Shown here piece after piece: positions 10,026 through 16,612 of a stretch of 21,352 nt of DNA (the stretch's first letter is position 1; the number at the start of each line of letters is the position of its first letter). The DNA is from Cymbomonas tetramitiformis (taxonomy: Eukaryota > Chlorophyta > Pyramimonadophyceae > Pyramimonadales > Pyramimonadaceae). The stretch lies in assembly GCA_001247695.2 (NCBI GenBank), contig LGRX02026994.1, forward strand, positions 1 through 21,352, given 5' to 3'. The notes below the pieces were generated by a model. The model did not search any database. It worked only from the letters and a program-made list of their open reading frames with translations, and was not told the DNA's origin. The translations under genes were made by a program, and so were the position numbers.

Positions 10026-10282
10026 GCGCACACCATGTGATACACTACGCCTGCGTGTTTCCAGGATACGAGTCCTCTCTTCTGGCACGTGATTTTAAAC
10101 GGCACTATCAAAGACTTCGTGTATAGGATTAACAGCAAGCTTCGTTAGCGCGGTTGTCATAGAAGCATAGTAGTTACCGTCTACCATCGTGGCGTGCCGG
10201 ATAATCCTGAATACGTATGCTGCAGACGATGTTACTATGTAGTATCGTGAAATGAAAGTTATTATCCAGTGCGCTATGCCCT
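10026..10282. other. Spacer between OTU-like ORF and repeat block 2
   Basis: Contains a possible short terminal exon of the upstream OTU-like gene (10065 to about 10091). The rest is AT-rich, ordinary-looking sequence with no supported ORF. Confidence 0.4.
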
Positions 10283-11800
10283 GGGCCTGTGGCCTCTGCT
10301 CAAAGCAGTCCGTCCGTCCTAAGTTTCGTAGAATCATGTTTCCTGTGTTTCTCTTTCCTCCCTCGTTGCATGTGGGCCTGTGGCCTCTGCTCAAACCAGT
10401 CCGTCTGTCGTAAGTTTCATATCATGCTTCCTACGGTTGCGAATCAGCGGCCAAAGGGTGAGCAGCGGCGCTGCAGGTCGTGGTGGGGAGGGATGGCGGA
10501 GGGTGCGCGTACGGTAGATAGGTGCAAAGCGTGCACGCAAGGAGCATAGGACCCAGGGACCAAGGGTGCGGGGAGGCTGCTCCGCTCCGCGCCGAATCAG
10601 GCGCGTGGCGCGTGCGGCGCTCTCCCCGGCGCCGTGCCTTATGCTGCTTCATCTGCGGTTGCGAATCAGCGGCCAAAGAGTGAGCAGCGGCGCTGCGAGT
10701 GGTGGGTGGGGAGGGAATCGATGGCGGAGGGTGCGCGTACGGTAGATAGGTGCAAAGCGTGCCCGCAAGGACCATAGGACCCAGGGACCAAGGGTGCGGG
10801 GAGGCTGCTCCGCTCCGCGCCGAATCAGGCGCGTGGCGCGTGCGGCGCTCTCCCCGGCGCCGTGCCTTATGCTGCTTCATCGGCGGTTGCGAATCAGCGG
10901 CCAAAGAGTGAGCAGCGGCGCTGCGAGTGGTGGGTGGGGAGGGATGGCGGAGGGTGCGCGTACGGTAGATAGGTGCAAAGCGTGCCCGCAAGGACTATAG
11001 GACCCAGGGACCAAGGGTGCGGGGAGGCTGCTCCGCTCCGCGCCGAATCAGGCGCGTGGCGCGTGCGGCGCTCTCCCCGGCGCCGTGCCTTATGCTGCTT
11101 CATCTGCGGTTGCGAATCAGCGGCCAAAGGGTGAGCAGCGGCGCTGCAAGTGGTGGGTGGGGAGGGATGGCGGAGGGTGCGCGTACGGTAGATAGGTGCA
11201 AAGCGTGCCCGCAAGGACCATAGGACCCAGGGACCGAGGGTGCGGGGAGGCTGCTCCGCTCCGCGCCGAATCAGGCGCGTGGCGCGTGCGGCGCTCTCCC
11301 CGGCGCCGTGCCTTATGCTGCTTCATCTGCGGTTGCGAATCAGCGGCCAAAGGGTGAGCAGCGGCGCTGCGAGTGGTGGGTGGGGAGGAATGCGCGAGGG
11401 TGCGCGTACGGTAGATAGGTGCATAGCGTGCACGCAAGAAGCATAGGTCCCAGGGACAAAGGGTGCGGGGAGGCTGCTCCGCTCCGCGCCGAATCAGGCG
11501 CTTGGCGCGTGTGGCGCTCTCCCCGGCGCCGTGCCTTATGCTGCTTCATCTGCGGTTGCGAATCAGCGGCAAAAGAGTGAGCAGGGGCGCTGCGAGTGGT
11601 GGGTGGGGAGGGATGGCGGAGGGTGCGCGTACGGTAGATAGGTGCAAAGCGTGCCCGCAAGGACCATAGGACCCAGGGACCAAGGGTGCGGGGAGGCTGC
11701 TCCGCTCCGCGCCGAATCAGGCGCGTGGCGCGTGCGGCGGTCTCCCCGGCGTCATGCCCTATGCTGCCTCATCTGCGGTTGCGAATCAGCGGCCAAGTGG
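10283..11800 (+). repeat. 223-bp repeat family, block 2 with copied leader
   Basis: The leader (10283-10432) is a near copy of the block 1 leader at 8150-8299, including its internal 91-bp duplication, so leader plus array moved or duplicated together. Landmark positions are 10433 (one base changed), 10655, 10883, 11106, 11329, 11552 and 11775. Spacing is 223 bp except one 222-bp and one 228-bp unit. Block 2 units differ from block 1 by GGCGGAGGG and GTGCAAAGCGTGC, so each array was amplified separately. The last unit runs directly into the coding sequence at 11761-12309. Confidence 0.95.
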
Positions 11801-12309
11801 TGAACCGCGAGTCATGGGTGGGACAGGCTTTGTGGAAGGCTGCCGTCGGACGGGCATATGACCAGGCGACCAGCGACGGCTGGCCATATGTAGGGTCTTA
11901 TGTAGCGCGACGGCTGTATCCATATCCGTCAGCTTATGGACGGACATGGTATGGTGCGCAAGTGTTGTCCGCCAAGTGGGTCAACGAGGTGGGCGGCGAA
12001 GTAGAAGAATACGAAGGTCCTTGGGTCACGGGTTACGTACCGATCGTCACCTCGCCGCCGGGTAGGGGTATCAATTTTTATGTTTCTGAGCGGCAGTTCA
12101 TCCCTCCCGGTGCCATTGACCACGGGTTCCCAGAAGTGCATCGGGTCACCGTGCCTGCAGAAGGGCAGCCCCGGCTGCTGTATAAAGTTCGATACCCTTG
12201 GGACGGGGACGGGGACGAGGAGGAGCTGTGGCAGCATGAGGTGCTAGCTGGTGTCCTACACTTTTCGGTAGAGAAAGACCGTGGCTGCCGCATAGTGAAA
12301 TCCAAGTAG
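11761..12309 (+). CDS. Hypothetical protein with repeat-derived N-terminus
   Basis: ATG at 11761 lies in the last unit of the 223-bp block. The first 12 residues (MLPHLRLRISGQ) are repeat sequence, and the protein then continues as unique sequence to TAG, 182 residues in all. It is rich in aromatic residues and has a DGDGDEEE acidic stretch near the C-terminus. The segment ALWKAAVGRAYDQ resembles what follows the catalytic Cys in OTU proteases, but no DGxC is visible. An AG just before it (GGGACAG, about 11824) could be an acceptor, so the true N-terminus may come from another exon. Function not recognised. It is followed 272 bp later by the RING-CH gene on the same strand. Confidence 0.55.
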   Translation: MLPHLRLRISGQVVNRESWVGQALWKAAVGRAYDQATSDGWPYVGSYVARRLYPYPSAYGRTWYGAQVLSAKWVNEVGGEVEEYEGPWVTGYVPIVTSPPGRGINFYVSERQFIPPGAIDHGFPEVHRVTVPAEGQPRLLYKVRYPWDGDGDEEELWQHEVLAGVLHFSVEKDRGCRIVKSK

Positions 12310-12457
12310 TGGACAACTAGGCAAAAACATACCTCACCAACCGTAATTGATGAAGACATACGTTTATAACAGATGTATGCGTGCGTATTGTGTGTGCGTA
12401 TTGTGTGTGCGTATTGTGTAGAAATATACAAATAAATAATAATAATAAACAAGAACC
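12310..12457. repeat. AT-rich spacer with GCGTATTGTGTGT and AAT short repeats
   Basis: Three tandem copies of a 13-bp unit (GCGTATTGTGTGT-like, about 12381-12420) are followed by an AAT-rich run (about 12430-12450). It lies between two + strand genes and could form the 3' UTR and 5' leader. No ORF. Confidence 0.7.
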
Positions 12458-12581
12458 ATGGGCGCGGGGGAGGCCGGTGTGCATGGTGGCACGGCGGCTG
12501 GTTATAGCAGGATGTTTAGGAGGAACTGCGTGACGTTATGGGAAATTGACCCTAGGTCACGGGCTTGCACAGGGAGATGCA

Positions 12582-12821
12582 ATGGAGGAGGAATACACGT
12601 GGGAGGACGTCCAGAGAATCTTTTTCCCCAGATCCGAGGAGGCGTTCTGCATAGTGTGTTTAGAGGAAGTGGATCCGGAGGATGTAGTGGACTGCGGTGG
12701 CCTAGGATGCGAGTGTAAAGAGAAATACATGCATATTTGGTGTTTTTCTTTGCTTGTAGAAACCCTTGCCTCCTCGAGGTGGGTGACGTGCCCATGCTGT
12801 AGGCAGAAGTGGTTTGAGTGA
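12582..12821 (+). CDS. RING-CH (RINGv, MARCH-type) zinc finger protein, probable E3 ligase
   Basis: Encodes 79 residues. The Cys/His order is C23-x2-C26-x16-C43-x1-C45-x5-H51-x2-C54-x15-C70-x2-C73, the C4HC3 pattern of RING-CH domains, with the typical KYxH before C54. Such domains bind two zinc ions and recruit E2 enzymes to ubiquitinate targets. In MARCH proteins and in viral relatives the domain is usually followed by membrane helices. Here the protein ends six residues after the last Cys and has no transmembrane segment, so it is a minimal, soluble form. The ATG at 12582 has G at -3 and +4. An earlier ATG at 12458 has a good context but is in another frame. Neighbours include OTU-like proteases, which have the opposite activity. 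Confidence 0.8.
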   Translation: MEEEYTWEDVQRIFFPRSEEAFCIVCLEEVDPEDVVDCGGLGCECKEKYMHIWCFSLLVETLASSRWVTCPCCRQKWFE

Positions 12822-13000
12822 ACCTCTTTTCAACATGTGTGTACATTATGTGAATAGTACATTATGTAAATGCTACTGAGTCTCCGCTGGCCTTTTGTTA
12901 GGTTGTTAACTTACAACTTGTTATTTGTTCTTTAAAAGTGATCATGTGGATGTTTTCGGTGTCCTTCAAAGTGTCAACCTGTGGTTGCGATCGTCGCTGG
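12822..13000. other. Spacer after RING-CH gene
   Basis: AT-rich 3' flank with no ORF or repeat that I can support. It leads into repeat block 3. Confidence 0.5.
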
Positions 13001-13432
13001 GGATGCATGCGCGAGGGTGCGCGTACGGTAGATAGGTGCATAGTGTGCACGCAAGGACCATAGCACCCAGGGACAAAGGGTGCGGGGAGGCTGCTGGCCA
13101 ACCAGTCGTGGGTGGGGAGGGATGGGCGAGGGTGCGCGTACAGTAGATAGGTGCAGAGTGTGCATGCAAGGACCAGAGGACCCAGGGGCAAAGGGTGCGG
13201 GGAGGCTGCTCCGCTCCGCGCCGAATCAGGCGCGTGGCGCGTGCGGTGCTCTCCCCGGCGCCGTGTTATAGGCTGCTTCATCTGCGGTTGCGAATCAGCG
13301 GCCAAAGGGTGAGCAGCGGCGCTGCGAGTCGTGGGTGGGGAGGGATGGGTGAGGGTGCGCGTACAGTAGACAGGTGCATAGTGTGCACGCAAGGACCAGA
13401 GGACCCAGGGACAAAGGGTGCGGGGAGGCTGC
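13001..13432 (+). repeat. 223-bp repeat family, block 3 (degenerate)
   Basis: About two units. It starts within the unit at GCGCGAGGGTGCGCGTACGG. The first copy has lost the segment between GGAGGCTGCTGG and CAGTCGTGGGTGGGG. One complete unit follows (landmark at 13284), and a third breaks off after GGGGAGGCTGC. Same + orientation as all other blocks. Confidence 0.9.
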
Positions 13433-13472
13433 GCGCGATGGGGGTTGTGATCCCTAGCGTTGAACGTGTATT

Positions 13473-13868
13473 TTGTGGTATGCGTGGCAGCATACATGGG
13501 TCAACACGGAGAACGGGGGCTCGCTGCCTGTGCGTATTGGATGGTCGGTGACGCTTCATGAAAGCCGGTTCGTACCGGCGCCCTGGATTATCGAAGCGAA
13601 AATTGTCGGATTCAACCCAGACCACGTATGGACCGCGGCGCCCACGGAACATGATGTTCCCGAAGGGACGTATGATGGAGAATTTGGAGAGCGGCCCCCA
13701 AACGGTTACGTGGTCGTGCGGCTGTACCACCCGCGAAGGGAGCATTGGCTGGAGTGGCAGGAGTATGCACAAATTGTGGAATCGGAGGCGGAGTGTCCGA
13801 CACACACGGATCCGTCCGACGATGATGAGGAGTATGTTAGTGAAACTAGCGAAGAAGACACCAATTAA
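13473..13868 (+). CDS. Hypothetical protein or terminal exon with acidic tail
   Basis: An open frame from about 13473 to TAA at 13866-13868, with no in-frame ATG near its start, so it is probably a terminal exon. An acceptor-like GTGGCAG at about 13490 would start it at HTWVNTE. Up to 131 residues. The end reads GYVVVRLYHP then REHWLEW, which resembles the last strand and catalytic His region of OTU proteases, followed by a Ser/Asp/Glu-rich tail. The Cys half is not visible, so this could be a decayed OTU copy or something unrelated. It starts 40 bases after repeat block 3. A competing frame from ATG 13438 runs to about 13551. Confidence 0.4.
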   Translation: MWYAWQHTWVNTENGGSLPVRIGWSVTLHESRFVPAPWIIEAKIVGFNPDHVWTAAPTEHDVPEGTYDGEFGERPPNGYVVVRLYHPRREHWLEWQEYAQIVESEAECPTHTDPSDDDEEYVSETSEEDTN

Positions 13869-14115
13869 CATGCTCGGCCTGTTTGCGCACTTAACGTAAT
13901 GTAATGAGATGTAACAATATTGAGCATAAATCATCTTTGTGTGTAAAACGCGTGCGTGCGTGCGTGCGTGCGTGCGTGTGCGTGTGTGTATGAGACCGCC
14001 CTGGACGGCCTGCCCTGGTGGACCTCAAAAGTCATTATGATGCAATGTCGCAAGATCTGATTATGCATGTACCCGACTGTGCTGTGTGCATGCACGGGGT
14101 GGGGACCGATTGTAT
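13869..14115. repeat. Spacer with CGTG microsatellite
   Basis: A tract of CGTG units, degrading to GTGT, lies at about 13948-13991 shortly after the preceding stop codon. The rest is ordinary sequence without a supported gene. Confidence 0.85.
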
Positions 14116-14245
14116 CGGGGAGGCTGCTCCGCTCCGCGCCGAATCAGGCGCGTGGCGCGTGTGACGCTCTCCCCGGCGCCGTGCCTTATGCTGCTTCATC
14201 TGCGGTTGCGAATCAGCGGCCAAAGGGTGAGCAGCGGCGCTTAAA
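14116..14245 (+). repeat. 223-bp repeat family, solo core copy
   Basis: A single copy of the core from GGGGAGGCTGCTCCGCTCCG through the landmark (14202) to AGCAGCGGCGCTT. It lacks the GATAGGTGCATAG half of the 223-bp unit. The gene at 14316 follows it directly. Confidence 0.92.
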
Positions 14246-14315
14246 ATCGTGGGTGGGATGGGGTGGGGTATCCCGGGTGGGTCGGTGCGGGGCGCAGTAT
14301 GTTGGCCAGGTATCA

Positions 14316-15604
14316 ATGGCGTGCTCTGCCATGGACGGCCATCCACATGCGGATACGCCATGTAGGGTTCTTCACGTGCAGTCGGGGCTACCCGAAGATC
14401 TGGAGGGGCTAGGCATGCACGTGGTGCCCCCTCCCATGTCCTGCGGGTCCAACGGGGACTGCGTATTGGTTGACCTGGAGAAGGCGTGCCTGCTTGTCTG
14501 GGCCGCATGCTGTATGGCCACCCTTCGTATGGTGCAGAACCAGTGCGAAAGACACGGGTGCACGATTCAGGATCTGGTGAACTTGGCGGATTGCTGGACG
14601 GCGGCTATGGAAGAATTGGAATCCCCATCACCGGCTGATTCAGCGATGATGACTAAACGGTGTGAAGCTGTCGCGCTGGGGAACCGTGAGGAGAACGTCA
14701 GAAGCTCCTGGGAACGGGTACAGTCTTTTTGCAAGCTCCATCGCATCACCCTGCGTGAAGGGGTTGACCCCACGGCACTGGGCGATGCGTTGCAGCTGCG
14801 CATACGTGTATGCCACCAGAAGATTGAAGACTGTAAGGCGGAGTGCGCGCGGATCTTGGAAACGATCGTGTGCGTGAAGGATTGTCCCCGCTGTTCATCG
14901 CTTTTCACAAAAGCTACAGACTGTGCGGTTGCGAATTTTCTGACGCCCTCTTCCCTGTTCAGCACGCGTGAGTGGGACCCGCGGGTCGAGCGGGACGAGC
15001 GGTGTCTCCGACCAGGGGCCAGGTATTCCGTGAAGGTGGACTGGGAGCGCGCGAAAGCGGAATATCCGGGGATCTGGGGAAGGTGCTTGAGCATCATCAC
15101 GCCAGCATGCAGAAGGCGGTCCGGGTGTCAGGGGTTGGCCAGTTCTTGCTATCCCCAGCTGTCCTCCTGCGCAACATGGGGAGCTGGGTGCAGTTGTGGC
15201 ACACTGACCTCTTGCTCCGGAGCGGCGAGGAGGCAGTTTTCCCTACCCAGTTTTCCTCCGGGATGTTCCTTGACGAGCAGAGCTACACGGAACTCCTGCC
15301 TGATTCGGTAGATGGAAGGCATTGGCAGCGGTGCGAGGACGGCGCGTTCCACTTCACACTCGATCACGCAGCGTCCGGCTTTCCGTCAGCCACGCCGTTA
15401 AGGCGCGTCCGTTTTGCTGGCCCGCCGGGCAGCGTCATTGTTTGGCCGGGGGACAGAACTGTGCATCGGGGGCTTTGCCCGGTTGGGGAGGTGCCTGGTG
15501 TCCACTACCCGGTCTTGGGTACATCACGATGTACCCAAGCCACTCTTTGTTCCGCACGCCATGGCGAGCTCGAAACATTTCAAGTGTCCATATGGCCGAT
15601 ATAG
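14316..15604 (+). CDS. Spliced protein with possible 2-oxoglutarate/Fe(II) oxygenase-like domain
   Basis: Model: ATG 14316 to 15022, intron 15023-15105 (83 nt, AG|GTATTC to CCAG), then 15106-15604, about 401 residues. Without the intron the two halves are in different frames; with it the frame is continuous. The N-terminal half is helical and Cys-containing with no known domain. The C-terminal half has WHTD (H268, D270) and, about 86 residues later, GSVIVWPGDRTVHRG (H356). This order (HxD, then a Gly-hydrophobic strand, then His) fits the jelly-roll iron site of 2OG oxygenases. It is a motif-level match only, and the substrate is unknown. The last 35 or so codons fall in the left end of an inserted element (from 15498), so the original C-terminus is probably lost. 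The ATG at 14067 would read through the repeat and seems less likely. Confidence 0.45.
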
Positions 15605-16578
15605 GTTGTCAATAGCACACCAATCTTGGGTATGAACCATATGTTTGGCGGTATTCATGTCATAGACATGGGTTTTGGGGGGCGGTTGCCTAGGTGATTT
15701 TCCAGAAAAGACGAAATTCTCAAGTTCTAAATTCTTGGGTACATCGCTTGGGTACATCGATTTGTATGCATGGTTATGCACATGAAAATTGCATATTTGG
15801 TCGATGTTTCATTAGGGCATTAACATAGACCCTTCAAAGCACTTATTTTATCATGGGTCGGTCCCATACCTCACAAGTTATCATACTTCATCATCAAGAC
15901 TTCTCATCATAAAACAGTGTCAGATTTTAGATTTCGCCTAAAAAAATGCGCGCGGACATGTGTGATGACTCCCACCCATCGATCTATTGAACGAAGGCAT
16001 ATTTACATGTGCAATGCATGTTATCGCAAATACGATTGCCAAAGAATGAGCTGACAAATATTTTTGGTCATAATAATCAATATCACAGGTCACCTTCAAC
16101 CGCTCGCGTCGACTCGTCCCCATACCCGATAAGGTACCTCGTGCCGTGCGGCAAGTAAGCAGTTAAGCTTGGGGATCTAGGGTACGCCGAACATGACGAA
16201 AATAAATTAATTAAGATATTGTGGTGTAACAAACCTTAAAAGTATTCCACTTTGTGAAGAATCCCCCCCCCTAAGATATGCGAGACTGTGAAAAAGGCGA
16301 GTCGCAACAAACCGTGGTAAAAAACAATTAGAAAAATGTTTTTGGGAGCCAAGTTGCGATTTGCATGGGTTTGAATGCACCTGACATGATATATATCCTA
16401 CCAGGATGCTTGTGACGGCATATTCCCGTGTTCATGATGATGTTGGCTAGCTATATTGATGATTCGTAACGACAAACCGTTAAATTTATGCCCCCATACC
16501 GTCGATTTAGCTTGGGTACATCCCTATGTACCCAGACCCTCTTGGGTACATCCCCATGTACCACCGGGTAGTGGACAC
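15498..16578. mobile_element. 1.08-kb AT-rich element with terminal inverted repeats (MITE-like)
   Basis: The left end (15498-15539) and right end (16541-16578, inverted) share an exact 16-bp GTGTCCACTACCCGGT followed by GGTACAT, three bases and GATGTACCCAAG; the left has four extra bases. Between them the sequence is AT-rich, unlike the GC-rich genes on both sides. The motif TGGGTACAT occurs in both orientations near each end and twice inside (15736, 15749). No transposase ORF is present, so it would be non-autonomous. I see no clear target-site duplication. The left end interrupts the oxygenase-like gene. The right end is 34 bp before the ATG of the next gene. Confidence 0.6.
15514..15539. 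repeat. Palindrome in left element end
   Basis: CTTGGGTACAT and ATGTACCCAAG are perfect 11-bp arms around a 4-base loop. Related, less perfect palindromes lie at 16511-16533 and 16541-16562. Confidence 0.9.
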
Positions 16579-16612
16579 TGGTGGGGGTCGCGGCCTGCGT
16601 ACCGCGGCCACG

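Noticed and set aside
8193..11669. Many Arg/Ala/Pro-rich ORFs of 68 to 186 codons on both strands
   Set aside because: All are translations of the 223-bp repeat, recurring with its period in every frame.
12458..12718. ORF from ATG 12458 (86 codons)
   Set aside because: Gly/Arg-rich and overlaps the RING-CH frame, which has an exact C4HC3 pattern; more likely an out-of-frame shadow.
15010..15110. Frameshift mutation or programmed frameshift in the oxygenase-like gene
   Set aside because: An 83-nt GT-AG intron restores frame and fits the intron sizes seen elsewhere, so no frameshift is needed.
16130..16200. 5S-rRNA-like AGTTAAGC stretch
   Set aside because: Only one short block matches; the other internal control elements are absent.
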